Origin: Paracraurococcus lichenis
GTDB taxonomy: Bacteria > Pseudomonadota > Alphaproteobacteria > Acetobacterales > Acetobacteraceae
NCBI RefSeq assembly: GCF_030657435.1
Contig: NZ_JAUTWS010000003.1
Location: forward strand, 62,001-126,000
Length of the DNA stretch: 64,000 bases
Reading direction: 5' to 3'
The position numbers and the translations under genes were made by a program. The notes under the pieces were generated by a model. That model saw nothing but the letters and a program-made list of their open reading frames with translations, had not been told where the DNA came from and made no database searches. Positions 8,643-17,973 of this stretch are shown piece after piece; the stretch's first letter is position 1; the number at the start of each line of letters is the position of its first letter.

Positions 8643-10091
8643 ATGCTCGTCCTCGACCATGATCGCGCCGGCGGCTACTGGGGCGCCGTCTATGCCTTCG
8701 CTGCGGTGCGCGGGCTGCGCGTCGTCATCGACGGCCCGGTGGGCTGCGAGAACCTGCCGGTGACGGCGGTGCTGCACTACACCGATGCGCTGCCGCCGCA
8801 CGAGCTGCCGGTGGTGGTGACGGGCATCGACGAGGATGCGCTGTCGCAGAGCGGGACGGAGGCGCTGATGAAGCGCGCCGCCGCCACCCAGGACCCGGAC
8901 CTGCCGGCGGTGGTCGTCACCGGCTCGATCGCCGAGATGATCGGCGGCGGCGTGACGCCGGAGGGCAGCAACCTGCTGCGCTTCATCCCCCGCACTATCG
9001 ACGAGGACCAGTGGCAGGCGGCCGACCGCGCCATCAACTGGCTCTGGTCCGAGTTCGGCGCCAAGCGCGGCAAGCCGAAGCCGCGGGTGCGGAAGGAGGG
9101 CGAGAGGCCGCGGGTCAACATCATCGGGCCGATCTACGGCACCTTCAACATGCCGAGCGACCTCGCCGAGGTCCGCCGCCTGGTGGAGGGCATCGGCTGC
9201 GAGGTGAACCTGGTCTTCCCGCTGGGCTCGCATATCGACGACGTGGCGAAGCTGCCGAATGCCGATGTCAATATCTGCCTCTACCGGGAGTTCGGGCGGA
9301 AGCTCTGCGAGGAGCTCGACCGGCCCTATCTGCACGCGCCCTTCGGCATCTTCGCCACCACCAATTTCCTGCGCAAGCTCGGCGAGCTCACCGGCCTCGA
9401 CCCCGAGCCCTTCATCGAGCGCGAGAAGCACACGACCATCAAGCCGGTCTGGGACCTCTGGCGCAGCGTCACGCAGGACTTCTTCGCGACCGCGAGCTTC
9501 GCGGTGGTGGCGACCGAGACCTATGCGCGTGGCCTCCGGCGCTTCCTCGAGGAGGAGCTGGGCATTCCCTGCGCCTTCTCCTTCGCCCGGCGGCCCGGCC
9601 TGAAGCCTGACAATGCCGCGGTGCGGGAGGCGATGCGGAAGACTCCGCCGCTGGTCCTCTACGGCTCCTACAACGAGCGGATGTATGCGGCCGAGACGCG
9701 GGCGCGCTGCACCTACATTCCGGCCAGCTTCCCCGGCGCCATCGTGCGCCGCGCCACCGGCACGCCCTTCATGGGCTATGCCGGCGCGACCTACGTCCTG
9801 CAGGAATACTGCAACGCGCTGTTCGACGCGCTGTTCCACATCCTGCCGCTGGCGACCGACATGGACCGCGTCGATCCGACGCCGGCCCGCCCGGCCGAGC
9901 GCTGGGAGCCGGAGGCGCAGGCGCTGCTGGAGCGGCACCTGGAGCACGAGCCCTTCCTGCTGCGCATCTCGGCCGCCAAGCGGCTCCGCGAGCGGGCCGA
10001 GCGCGAGGCGCGCGAGGCCGGCGAGACGCGCGTGACCGCGGCCCGCATCGGGCACCTGCTGCAGGCCGTGCCGGAAGGCAGCCTCGCATGA
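8643..10091 (+). CDS. bchZ: Chlorophyllide a reductase subunit BchZ
   Basis: NifK/BchB-like subunit of COR, 482 residues. The N-terminus [19 protein letters not shown], the cysteine in [35 protein letters not shown] and [13 protein letters not shown] are diagnostic of BchZ. The C-terminal part has [13 protein letters not shown] and LPLATDMD. It forms the catalytic heterotetramer with BchY and completes bacteriochlorophyllide synthesis together with BchC and BchX. A weak 50-codon frame overlaps its stop (10088-10240) before pufB; it shows no PufQ features. Confidence 0.96.
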   Translation: MLVLDHDRAGGYWGAVYAFAAVRGLRVVIDGPVGCENLPVTAVLHYTDALPPHELPVVVTGIDEDALSQSGTEALMKRAAATQDPDLPAVVVTGSIAEMIGGGVTPEGSNLLRFIPRTIDEDQWQAADRAINWLWSEFGAKRGKPKPRVRKEGERPRVNIIGPIYGTFNMPSDLAEVRRLVEGIGCEVNLVFPLGSHIDDVAKLPNADVNICLYREFGRKLCEELDRPYLHAPFGIFATTNFLRKLGELTGLDPEPFIEREKHTTIKPVWDLWRSVTQDFFATASFAVVATETYARGLRRFLEEELGIPCAFSFARRPGLKPDNAAVREAMRKTPPLVLYGSYNERMYAAETRARCTYIPASFPGAIVRRATGTPFMGYAGATYVLQEYCNALFDALFHILPLATDMDRVDPTPARPAERWEPEAQALLERHLEHEPFLLRISAAKRLRERAEREAREAGETRVTAARIGHLLQAVPEGSLA

Positions 10092-10248
10092 GCCCGCGGT
10101 GTCCCGACGGATCCCCTTCACCGGAGACAAGCGCGCCGGCCGTCCCGGCCCGCGCGCGTCCCGCATCGCGCGCGGCGGTTGCCGCTGCGCCGATCCCTGC
10201 CGCGCGGGACCTGCGCGGTAACGGCCGCAAGGCCAGGTAGGAGGTCCG

Positions 10249-10434
10249 ATGATGGCCGATACCAGGGGACCCTCCGGTCTGACGGAGGAAGAGGCGAAGG
10301 AAGTCCACAACCTGCTCATCAAGGGCTGGGCTTTCTCCGTCTTCGCTTCGATGGGTGCGCACATCCTCGTCTGGCTGTGGCGCCCGCTCGTCTACGGCGG
10401 CCAGGCGGTCCCGCCGGATTGGCGCTTCTTCTGA
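10249..10434 (+). CDS. pufB: Light-harvesting 1 beta polypeptide PufB
   Basis: 61-residue single-span antenna protein. It has the typical acidic N-terminal stretch LTEEEAKEVH, a transmembrane helix, the bacteriochlorophyll-ligating His38 in GAHILVWLWRP, and the WRP signature after it. Two ATGs in tandem (10249, 10252) follow a strong AGGAGG site; either could be used. It assembles with PufA into the LH1 ring around the reaction centre in the inner membrane. First gene of the puf block, 157 bases after bchZ. Confidence 0.96.
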   Translation: MMADTRGPSGLTEEEAKEVHNLLIKGWAFSVFASMGAHILVWLWRPLVYGGQAVPPDWRFF

Positions 10435-10490
10435 TGGGACACGGGGCGGCAGGCTCGCTGCCCTGACGCCCGCTGCTTGGGGAGAGACAG

Positions 10491-10691
10491 ATGCTGAACC
10501 TGCACAAGATGTGGATGCTGTTCGATCCACGTCGCTCGCTGGTCCTCGCGGCCATCGCCGTCGTGGTGATCGCGCTGGTCATCCATTTCGCGGTGCTCAG
10601 CTCGCCGCGCTACTGCGACCATCTCGGCTGGTGCGCGCCGACGGTGAACGCCCAGCCGGGCGCGGTCGCCGCCCGTCCGCCAGCGCGGTAA
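10491..10691 (+). CDS. pufA: Light-harvesting 1 alpha polypeptide PufA
   Basis: 66-residue LH1 alpha subunit. The N-terminus MLNLHKMWMLFDPRR, a hydrophobic helix and the ligand His32 in LVIHFAVLSS identify it. The C-terminal extension (about 25 residues with Ala, Pro and Arg and two cysteines) lies on the periplasmic side. GGGGAGA precedes the ATG. It lies 56 bases after pufB; the strong hairpin after it separates the antenna genes from pufLMC. Confidence 0.96.
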   Translation: MLNLHKMWMLFDPRRSLVLAAIAVVVIALVIHFAVLSSPRYCDHLGWCAPTVNAQPGAVAARPPAR

Positions 10692-10710
10692 CGCGCCGGC
10701 GTCCGCTTCG

Positions 10711-10754
10711 CGACAGGGGGTGGGACGGGCGCAAGCCCGCCCTTGCCCCTGTCG
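10711..10754 (+). promoter_or_regulatory. Intercistronic pufA-pufL mRNA hairpin
   Basis: Perfect 9-base arms CGACAGGGG (10711-10719) and CCCCTGTCG (10746-10754) enclose a second stem CGGGC (10726-10730) / GCCCG (10735-10739) with a GCAA tetraloop; GTCCGC and GCGGAC outside can extend it. In Rhodobacter a hairpin at this place protects the pufBA segment from 3'-5' decay, giving more antenna than reaction-centre mRNA. There is no T-run, so it is not a classical terminator. Confidence 0.8.
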
Positions 10755-10806
10755 GGAGGCACCCTGCGGCGGACCGGCGCCGCCGCGCGGATGAGGGGAT
10801 CTTGCG

Positions 10807-11631
10807 ATGTCCATGCTGAGCTTTGAGCGGAAGTACCGGGTCCGCGGCGGCACGCTGGTCGGGGGCGACCTCTTCGACTTCTGGATCGGGCCGTTCTGGG
10901 TCGGCTTCTTCGGCATCACCACGGCGTTCTTCACCGTGATCGGCACCGCGCTGATCCTCTATGGCGCGGCGATCGGTGGCACCTGGAACCCGTGGCTGAT
11001 CAACATCGCGCCGCCCGACCTGAAATACGGTCTGAGCCTGGCGCCCATCCGGGAAGGCGGGCTGTGGCAGGCCATCACGGTCTGCGCCATCGGCGCCTTC
11101 GTCTCCTGGATCTTCCGGCAGGCGGAGATCTCCCGCAAGCTCGGCATGGGGTACCACATTCCCGTCGCCTACAGCTTCGCGGTCTTCGCCTATATCTCCC
11201 TCGTGGTCATCCGTCCGGTGCTGATGGGCGCCTGGGGGCATGCCTTCCCCTACGGCATCTTCAGCCACCTCGATTGGGTCTCCAACGTCGGCTACCAGTA
11301 CCTGCACTTCCACTACAACCCGGCGCACATGATCGCGGTGACCTTCTTCTTCACCACGGTGCTGGCGCTGTCGCTGCACGGAGCGCTGGTGCTCTCGGCG
11401 CTGAACCCGCCGCGCGGCGAGACGGTGAAGACCTCCGAGCACGAGAACACCTTCTTCCGCGACTTCATCGGCTACTCGATCGGCACGCTCGGCATCCACC
11501 GCCTCGGCCTCTTCGTCGCCCTGTCGGCCGGGTTCTGGAGCGCGGTCTGCATCATCATCAGCGGCCCCTTCTGGACGCGCGGCTGGCCCGAATGGTGGGG
11601 CTGGTGGCTGAACCTGCCGATCTGGCGCTGA
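10807..11631 (+). CDS. pufL: Photosynthetic reaction centre L subunit PufL
   Basis: 274-residue, five-helix reaction-centre core protein. Pigment and iron ligands are visible: His154 (SHLDWVSN) and His174 (NPAHM) for bacteriochlorophylls, His191 (SLHGALV) and His231 (GIHRLG) for the non-heme iron, each one higher than Rhodobacter numbering because the initiator Met is counted. The segment [11 protein letters not shown] at the N-terminus is typical. Ribosome site GAGGGG precedes the ATG. It pairs with PufM and carries the active branch of cofactors. Confidence 0.97.
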   Translation: MSMLSFERKYRVRGGTLVGGDLFDFWIGPFWVGFFGITTAFFTVIGTALILYGAAIGGTWNPWLINIAPPDLKYGLSLAPIREGGLWQAITVCAIGAFVSWIFRQAEISRKLGMGYHIPVAYSFAVFAYISLVVIRPVLMGAWGHAFPYGIFSHLDWVSNVGYQYLHFHYNPAHMIAVTFFFTTVLALSLHGALVLSALNPPRGETVKTSEHENTFFRDFIGYSIGTLGIHRLGLFVALSAGFWSAVCIIISGPFWTRGWPEWWGWWLNLPIWR

Positions 11632-11649
11632 GCGGGGAGGAAACGATCC

Positions 11650-12633
11650 ATGGCTGAGTACCAGAACATCTTCACCCGCATCCAGGTGGTGGGGCCGGCC
11701 TATCCGGGCGTGCCGCTGCCCAAGGGTGACGCGCCGCGCAAGTACATGCCGGGCCATTGGCACCTGCTCGGCCGCCTCGGCGATGCGCAGGTCGGGCCGC
11801 TCTATCTCGGCTGGCTCGGGCTGCTCTCGATCTTCTTCGGCTTCGTCGCCTTCGAGATCATCGGCCTGGTCATGCTCGACAGCGTGAACTGGGACATCCG
11901 GCAGTTCGTCCGCCAGCTCTTCTGGCTGGCGCTCGAGCCGCCGGCGCCGAAATACGGGCTGCGCATCCCGCCGCTGAACGAGGGCGGCTGGTGGATCGTC
12001 GCCGGCTTCTTCCTCTCGGTCTCGGTCCTGCTGTGGTGGGCGCGCACCTACCGCCGCGCCCGCCAGCTCGGCATGGGGACGCATGTCGCCTGGGCCTTCG
12101 CCGCGGCGCTCTGGCTCTACTTCGTCTGCGGCTTCCTCCGCCCGCTGGCGATGGGAAGCTGGTCGGAGGCGGTGCCCTTCGGCATCTTCCCGCATCTCGA
12201 CTGGACCGCGGCGCTGTCCATCCGCTACGGCAACCTGTTCTACAACCCCTTCCATGCGCTCAGCATCGTCTTCCTCTACGGCGCGACGCTGCTGTTTGCC
12301 ATGCACGGCGCGACCATCCTCGCGCTCGGCCGCTTCGGCGGCGAGCGGGAGATCGAACTGGCGATCGACCGCGGCACGGCGGCCGAGCGCGGCGGCCTGT
12401 TCTGGCGCTGGTGCATGGGCTTCAACGCCAGCTTCGAGAGCATCCACCGCTGGGCCTGGTGGTTCGCCGTGCTCTGCCCGCTGACCGGCGGCATCGGCAT
12501 CCTCCTGACCGGCACGGTCGTCGACAACTGGCACCAATGGGCCATGCAGCACGCCTTCGCGCCCTCCTATCCGCCGGAGGCCTGGAACGCGCTGCCCGAC
12601 CCGCTGACCGTGCCGCAGGGAGGTGCGAGATGA
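11650..12633 (+). CDS. pufM: Photosynthetic reaction centre M subunit PufM
   Basis: 327-residue partner of PufL. The starting segment [13 protein letters not shown], five hydrophobic helices, [14 protein letters not shown] and NPFHALS (bacteriochlorophyll ligands), and [10 protein letters not shown] with the glutamate in [10 protein letters not shown] and ESIHRWAWW (iron ligands) identify it. GGGGAGG lies before the ATG, 18 bases after pufL. Its stop overlaps the pufC start (ATGA), so reaction centre and cytochrome subunit are translationally coupled. Confidence 0.97.
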   Translation: MAEYQNIFTRIQVVGPAYPGVPLPKGDAPRKYMPGHWHLLGRLGDAQVGPLYLGWLGLLSIFFGFVAFEIIGLVMLDSVNWDIRQFVRQLFWLALEPPAPKYGLRIPPLNEGGWWIVAGFFLSVSVLLWWARTYRRARQLGMGTHVAWAFAAALWLYFVCGFLRPLAMGSWSEAVPFGIFPHLDWTAALSIRYGNLFYNPFHALSIVFLYGATLLFAMHGATILALGRFGGEREIELAIDRGTAAERGGLFWRWCMGFNASFESIHRWAWWFAVLCPLTGGIGILLTGTVVDNWHQWAMQHAFAPSYPPEAWNALPDPLTVPQGGAR

Positions 12634-13706
12634 GCTACGCGGTCAAGGCCGCCGCCACGGTCGCGGCGGCGCTGGGCGGCTTCGCGCTGCTCTTCACCTT
12701 CGAGCGTCCGCCGGTGGACAGCGTCCAGACCGGCTACCGCGGCCTCGGCATCGAGCAGGTCTACAACCCGCGCTCCACGCCGGTCACGCTCGCGGCCAAC
12801 CAGGTGCCGGAGGTGATCGCCCGCGTGCCGGCGGTCGGGCCGAAGGCCGGGCAGGTCTACCAGAACGTGCAGGTGCTGGGCGACGTCACGGTGACGCAGT
12901 TCGCCCGCACCATGGCGGCGCTCACCACCTGGGTCGCGCCGCAGCAGGGGTGCAATTACTGCCACAACCCCAACAACATGGCCTCCGACGAGATCTACAC
13001 GAAGGTGGTGGCGCGCCGCATGCTGCAGATGACGGCGCGCATCAATGCCGAGTGGAAGAGCCACGTGCAGGAGACGGGCGTCACCTGCTACACCTGCCAC
13101 CGCGGCAACCCGGTGCCCAACTACTCCTGGGCGCGGAACGACACCCCGCCGCGCGCGGGCGGCCTCTCGGTCGGGACGGCCGGCCAGAACTTGGCCTCGG
13201 CCTCGGTCGACCTGACCTCGCTGCCCTACGACCCCTTCACGCCCTATCTCAGCAGCGACGCCTACATCCGGGTGCAGACCCCGGCGCCGAGGGTCACGCC
13301 CGTCAAGCCCGGCATCAAGGATGCCGAGTGGACCTATGCGCTGATGATCCACATGTCGACCTCCCTCGGGGTGAACTGCACCTACTGCCACAACACCCGC
13401 GCCTGGTATTCCTGGGAGGAGAGCCCGCCGACCCGGACCAATGCCTGGCACGGCATCCGCATGGTGCGCGACATCAACAACAACTACATCGACCCGCTGC
13501 AGCCGAACTGGGCCGCCAACCCCTATGGCCCGCCCACCGGCCCGAACCAGCCGCGCGTCGGCATCCATGGCGACCCGCTGAAGGTGAACTGCGGCACCTG
13601 CCATCAGGGCGCCTACAAGCCGCTGCTCGGCGTCTCCATGCTCCGCGACTATCCGGAGCTGAACGCGGTCACCAAGCTCGACGCCCCGCCGCCCATCCGG
13701 GAGTGA
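12630..13706 (+). CDS. pufC: Reaction centre tetraheme cytochrome c subunit PufC
   Basis: 358-residue periplasmic subunit with four CxxCH heme sites: CNYCH, CYTCH, CTYCH and CGTCH. The N-terminal hydrophobic segment ([17 protein letters not shown]) anchors it as an uncleaved helix; there is no lipobox cysteine at its end, unlike the lipid-anchored Blastochloris protein. It re-reduces the photo-oxidised special pair, taking electrons from soluble or membrane-bound c-type cytochromes. Last gene of the puf operon, followed by a clear terminator. Its presence excludes the pufX type of LH1 arrangement at this position. Confidence 0.96.
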   Translation: MSYAVKAAATVAAALGGFALLFTFERPPVDSVQTGYRGLGIEQVYNPRSTPVTLAANQVPEVIARVPAVGPKAGQVYQNVQVLGDVTVTQFARTMAALTTWVAPQQGCNYCHNPNNMASDEIYTKVVARRMLQMTARINAEWKSHVQETGVTCYTCHRGNPVPNYSWARNDTPPRAGGLSVGTAGQNLASASVDLTSLPYDPFTPYLSSDAYIRVQTPAPRVTPVKPGIKDAEWTYALMIHMSTSLGVNCTYCHNTRAWYSWEESPPTRTNAWHGIRMVRDINNNYIDPLQPNWAANPYGPPTGPNQPRVGIHGDPLKVNCGTCHQGAYKPLLGVSMLRDYPELNAVTKLDAPPPIRE

Positions 13707-13744
13707 GGCGCGGCCGGCCCGCATCCGCGGGCCTTGCGGATACC

Positions 13745-13785
13745 AGGGCCGGCCCCCGCGCATCGGGGGCCGGCCCTTTCCTTTC
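13745..13785 (+). terminator. Rho-independent terminator after pufC
   Basis: Perfect 14-base stem AGGGCCGGCCCCCG / CGGGGGCCGGCCCT around a CGCAT loop, followed by TTCCTTTC. Marks the end of the bch-puf transcription unit. Confidence 0.85.
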
Positions 13786-13934
13786 AAGCCCCTCGCGGCG
13801 ACTTCCGCCCCCGGGATGGGTTGCGGGCTCCGGCGCTTCGGCTATATCGGTCCCCGGCCCCCGTCCGTGCCTCCCCGGCGCACGGTGCCGCTCGTCCGTT
13901 GCCCCCTCGAGGCCCATCAGGGACGCCATCGCCG

Positions 13935-14921
13935 ATGAATTCGCTTGAACTGAACAAGGCCTTCGCCGCGGTCCTCACGGCCGGCATCACCTTCATGGTG
14001 GCCGGCCTGATGGGCAAGGTGCTGGTGCATGGCGAGGCGCCGCACGAGAGCGCCATCAAGATCGGCGACGTCGCCGCCACCAACCCGGCCTCGGCGCCGG
14101 CCGCCGCCGCGCCGGCCATCGAGCCGATCTCCGGCCTGCTGGCGAATGCGAATGTCGAGAACGGCAAGTCCATCGTCCAGAAGCAGTGCGCCGCCTGCCA
14201 CACGCTGAACGAGGGCGGGAAGGCCGGCGTCGGCCCGAACCTCTGGAACGTCGTCGGCGCGCCGCACGGCCATATGGAGGGGTTCAACTACTCCGCCGCG
14301 ATCAAGGGCAAGCAGGGTCCCTGGGATTACGAGGAGCTGAACCACTGGCTCTACAAGCCGGCGGCCTATGCGCCCGGCACCCGCATGGGCTATGCCGGCC
14401 TGACCAACACGCAGCAGCGCGCCGACGTCATCGCCTATCTCCGGACGCTGTCGGGCAGCCCGAAACCCCTGCCGCCGGCCGGCCAGGCCGCCGCCCCGGC
14501 GCCCGCGGCGGCGCCGGCCGCCGCCGCAGTAGCGGCGCCCGCCGCTGCCCCGGCCGCCGCCGAGGCGCCGATCGGCACCTTGCTGGCCAATGCCGACCCG
14601 GCCAAGGGCGAGGCGCTGTTCAAGCGGCAATGCGCGGTCTGCCACACGGCGAACCAGGGCGGCCGCAACGGCGTGGGCCCGAACCTCTACGACGTGGTCG
14701 GCAAGCCGCATGGCCACCTGGAAGGCTTCAACTATTCCGCGGCGCTGAAGGGCAAGCAGGGCCCCTGGAACTACGACGAGCTGAGCGCCTGGCTGACCAG
14801 CCCGGCAACCTATGCCCCGGGCACCCGCATGGGCTTCGTCGGCCTGAAGAACCCCGAGGACCGGGCGAACGTCATCGCCTATCTGCGCAGCCTGTCGCCC
14901 AATCCGCAGCCGCTGCCCTGA
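13935..14921 (+). CDS. Membrane-anchored diheme cytochrome c with duplicated domains
   Basis: 328-residue c-type cytochrome. An N-terminal helix (AFAAVLTAGITFMVAGLMG) acts as membrane anchor, followed by an Ala/Pro linker, a class I cytochrome domain with CAACH, a second Ala/Pro linker, and a second domain with CAVCH. The two domains are near copies: both contain GPNL, NYSAA, KGKQGPW and YAPGTRMG, the last carrying the axial methionine. Single-domain relatives are CycM/cytochrome c552-like membrane carriers between bc1 complex and oxidases or reaction centres. The ATG at 13935 gives a normal anchor; longer frames run through the terminator. Directly downstream of puf but separated by a terminator, so it has its own promoter. 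A role as donor to PufC is inference. Confidence 0.85.
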   Translation: MNSLELNKAFAAVLTAGITFMVAGLMGKVLVHGEAPHESAIKIGDVAATNPASAPAAAAPAIEPISGLLANANVENGKSIVQKQCAACHTLNEGGKAGVGPNLWNVVGAPHGHMEGFNYSAAIKGKQGPWDYEELNHWLYKPAAYAPGTRMGYAGLTNTQQRADVIAYLRTLSGSPKPLPPAGQAAAPAPAAAPAAAAVAAPAAAPAAAEAPIGTLLANADPAKGEALFKRQCAVCHTANQGGRNGVGPNLYDVVGKPHGHLEGFNYSAALKGKQGPWNYDELSAWLTSPATYAPGTRMGFVGLKNPEDRANVIAYLRSLSPNPQPLP

Positions 14922-14945
14922 GGCGCGGCCCAGGCCCCATGCCAG

Positions 14946-14977
14946 CCCCCGGCGGCCGCGAGGCCCCGGGGGTTTTT
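14946..14977 (+). terminator. Rho-independent terminator after the diheme cytochrome
   Basis: GC stem CCCCCGG-CGGCC / GGCC-CCGGGGG with a one-base bulge and GCGA loop, followed by TTTTT. Confidence 0.85.
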
Positions 14978-15011
14978 CATGCGGGACGGAATTGCCGGAG
15001 AGCCGGCAATC

Positions 15012-16196
15012 CTACCGGCTGAGCTCGCGGGTCATCTCCTCGATACCGCCGAGCGTCAGCGGGTACATCCGCTGCTCCATCAGACGGTGGAGGACCTGGG
15101 CGGACTGGTAGCGCGGCCAGGCCTGCTCCGGCATCGGGTTCAGCCAGGCGCTGCGGCGGAAATGGCCCATCAGGCGCTGCAGCCAGACCTGGCCCGTCTC
15201 CTCGTTCCAGTGCTCCACGCTGCCGCCGGGCTGGATGATCTCGTAGGGGCTCATCGCCGCGTCGCCGACGAAGATCAGCTTGTAGTCCGGCCCGTATTTC
15301 CGCAGCACCTCCCAGGTCGAGACCTCGCTCTCCCGGCGCCGGCGGTTGTTGGTCCAGAGCCGCTCATAGGGGCAGTTGTGGAAATAGAAGTGCTCGAGGT
15401 GCTTGAACTCCGCCCGCGCCGCCGAGAAGAGCTCGGCGCAGACCTGCACGTGGTCATCCATCGACCCGCCGATATCGAGGAAGAGCAGCACCTTCACCGT
15501 ATTGTGCCGCTCCGGCACCAGCTTCAGGTCGAGCGTGCCGGCATTGTTGGCGGTGGCGCGGATGGTGTCGGGCAGGTCGAGCTCGGTGGCCGCGCCCTGG
15601 CGGGCGAAGCGGCGCAGCCGGCGCAGCGCCAGCTTCATGTTGCGGGTGCCGATCTCGATGTCGCCGTCGAGGTCCCTGAACTCCCGCTTGTCCCAGACCT
15701 TCACCGCGCGGCGATGGCGCGATTCGTCCTGGCCGATGCGCACACCTTCCGGGTTGTAGCCATAGGCCCCGAAGGGGGAGGTGCCGCCGGTGCCGATCCA
15801 CTTGCTGCCGCCCTGGTGGCGGCCTTTCTGCTCCGTCAGGCGCTGCTTCAGGGTCTCGATCAGCTTCTCGAAGCCGCCCAGCGCCTCGATCTGCGCCTTC
15901 TCCTCCTCGGTCAGCAGCTTCTCGGCGAGCTTGCGCAGCCACTCCTCGGGGATCGCGGCCTCCGCCTGCGGGTCGCCCTCGGGCGGCTCGAGGCCCTTGA
16001 AGACCTCGCCGAAGACGCGGTCGAAGCGGTCGAGGTGGCGCTCGTCCTTCACCAGGGTGGCGCGGGAGAGGTGGTAGAAGTCGTCCACGCTGTAGTCGGC
16101 CACGCCCTCCCGCATGCCGCGCAGCAGCGTCAGGTATTCCGTGATGCTGGCCGGGATGCCGGCGGTGCGCAGCGCGAGGATGAAGTGGGCGAGCAT
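15012..16196 (-). CDS. VWA domain protein, CoxE-like (MoxR partner 1)
   Basis: 394-residue cytoplasmic protein of the CoxE-like VWA family, which works with MoxR AAA ATPases in assembling or activating enzyme complexes. The C-terminal half holds the von Willebrand A fold with a metal-site motif LFLDIGGSMDDH, a D-x-G-x-S variant of the usual D-x-S-x-S. The middle region has GGTSPFGAYGYNPEGVRIG and a basic RNMKLALRRLRRFAR stretch common to this subfamily; an acidic, helical segment (LLTEEEKAQIEALGGFEKLIETL, in part) lies before it. It is the second gene of a MoxR-VWA operon on the minus strand. No target complex is encoded next to it, so the client is unknown. Confidence 0.85.
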   Translation of the reverse strand: MLAHFILALRTAGIPASITEYLTLLRGMREGVADYSVDDFYHLSRATLVKDERHLDRFDRVFGEVFKGLEPPEGDPQAEAAIPEEWLRKLAEKLLTEEEKAQIEALGGFEKLIETLKQRLTEQKGRHQGGSKWIGTGGTSPFGAYGYNPEGVRIGQDESRHRRAVKVWDKREFRDLDGDIEIGTRNMKLALRRLRRFARQGAATELDLPDTIRATANNAGTLDLKLVPERHNTVKVLLFLDIGGSMDDHVQVCAELFSAARAEFKHLEHFYFHNCPYERLWTNNRRRRESEVSTWEVLRKYGPDYKLIFVGDAAMSPYEIIQPGGSVEHWNEETGQVWLQRLMGHFRRSAWLNPMPEQAWPRYQSAQVLHRLMEQRMYPLTLGGIEEMTRELSR

Positions 16197-16216
16197 GGGA
16201 CCTCTCCCGGGAAGAG

Positions 16217-16242
16217 CGGGGGGAGAAGGTATTCTCCCCCCG
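16217..16242. repeat. Perfect hairpin in the MoxR-VWA intergenic region (1)
   Basis: 11-base arms CGGGGGGAGAA / TTCTCCCCCCG with a GGTA loop, just upstream of the VWA start on the minus strand. It could hide or modulate the ribosome site of the VWA gene, or be a processing signal. Confidence 0.6.
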
Positions 16243-16304
16243 CGCCCCCCTCATCTATTTCTATAAGTCAGCAAAACCCACAGAAAGCGGTGAGTGGGGG
16301 TTTA

Positions 16305-16330
16305 GGGGAGAGAGGTAGCCCTCTCTCCCC
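16305..16330. repeat. Hairpin just after the MoxR stop (2)
   Basis: Arms GGGGAGAGAGG / CCTCTCTCCCC with a four-base loop, a few bases beyond the MoxR stop on the minus strand. With the hairpin at 16217 it could attenuate transcription between the two genes. Confidence 0.6.
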
Positions 16331-16337
16331 CAAGGTC

Positions 16338-17186
<849 letters not shown>

Positions 17187-17280
17187 GCCAGCCCCCCTCG
17201 GGTGTTTCCCGCCAGAGGGTGGCGTCTCACCCGGCTTCGGGCAAGGTGGCGCCTTCTGCCATCCGCCCCGGAGTTGCCGC

Positions 17281-17838
17281 ATGACCGAATCGTCCGCCAC
17301 CGAAGCCGCCGCCCATCGCTGGTTCGGCCGCCCGGCCCAGGCGCTCGGGCAGGTCGAGCGGGCGGTGCTCTCGGCGACCCGGTCGCGCAACGTCATCAGC
17401 CGCAACCTGGAGGACAGCTTCGCCGGCCGGCTCTCCTTCGGGCAGCGGCTGGCCGACCGGGTCGCGGAGTTCGGGGGATCCTGGACCTTCATCATCGGCT
17501 TCGGCGTGGTCCTGGCGCTCTGGGCCGGGCTGAACGCCCTGGTGCTGGCCCGGCCCTTCGACCCCTATCCCTTCATCTTCCTCAACCTCATGCTCTCCAT
17601 GCTGGCGGCGGTGCAGGCGCCGATCATCATGATGAGCCAGAACCGCCAGGCGGCGCGGGACCGGCTGGACGCCGCGCATGACTATGAGGTGAACCTGAAG
17701 GCCGAGATCGAGATCATGGCGCTGCACGACAAGCTCGACCGCATGCGCGCCGAGCAGATCGAGGCGCTGCTCGTCCGCCAGCAGGAACAGATCGACCTGT
17801 TGACGCGGCTGCTGCAGGAGCGGCGGCCGCCGGGCTGA
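17281..17838 (+). CDS. DUF1003 domain membrane protein
   Basis: 185-residue protein with two central transmembrane segments (WTFIIGFGVVLALWAGLNAL and FIFLNLMLSMLAAVQAPIIM) followed by MMSQNRQAARDR, the hallmark of DUF1003. The N-terminus contains RSRNVISRNLED and a cytoplasmic lead; the C-terminus is a coiled-coil-like helix rich in Glu, Gln and Leu. Function unknown. Divergent from the MoxR gene and terminated by a perfect hairpin. Confidence 0.85.
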   Translation: MTESSATEAAAHRWFGRPAQALGQVERAVLSATRSRNVISRNLEDSFAGRLSFGQRLADRVAEFGGSWTFIIGFGVVLALWAGLNALVLARPFDPYPFIFLNLMLSMLAAVQAPIIMMSQNRQAARDRLDAAHDYEVNLKAEIEIMALHDKLDRMRAEQIEALLVRQQEQIDLLTRLLQERRPPG

Positions 17839-17858
17839 GGGCGGCCGCCCCGGCGCTC

Positions 17859-17888
17859 ATACCGGCCAGCATAGATGCTGGCCGGTAT
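17859..17888 (+). terminator. Perfect 14-bp palindrome after the DUF1003 gene
   Basis: Arms ATACCGGCCAGCAT / ATGCTGGCCGGTAT around AG, followed by GGCTTTTCG, so it can act as a terminator. The core CCGGCCAGCA resembles the palindrome at 56988, so it may also belong to a dispersed repeat family. Confidence 0.7.
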
Positions 17889-17931
17889 GGCTTTTCGAGT
17901 AGCGCGCAGCCGCCACACCAACCCTGCGCGC

Positions 17932-17973
17932 GATACCGGCCCGCAGAAGTCAGGAATTCTGCGGGCCGGCATC
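17932..17973 (-). terminator. Long hairpin at the 3' end of tctC
   Basis: Arms GATACCGGCCCGCAGAA and TTCTGCGGGCCGGCATC (one mismatch) with a seven-base loop; it touches the stop codon of the minus-strand gene. It shares the GATACCGGCC start with the palindrome at 17859. Confidence 0.65.

Noticed and set aside
10088..10240. 50-codon frame between bchZ and pufB, possible PufQ
   Set aside because: It overlaps the bchZ stop but is Ala/Pro/Arg-rich, has no membrane segment and does not resemble PufQ.
10711..10754. pufA-pufL hairpin as a Rho-independent terminator
   Set aside because: No T-run follows, and pufLMC clearly belong to the same operon.
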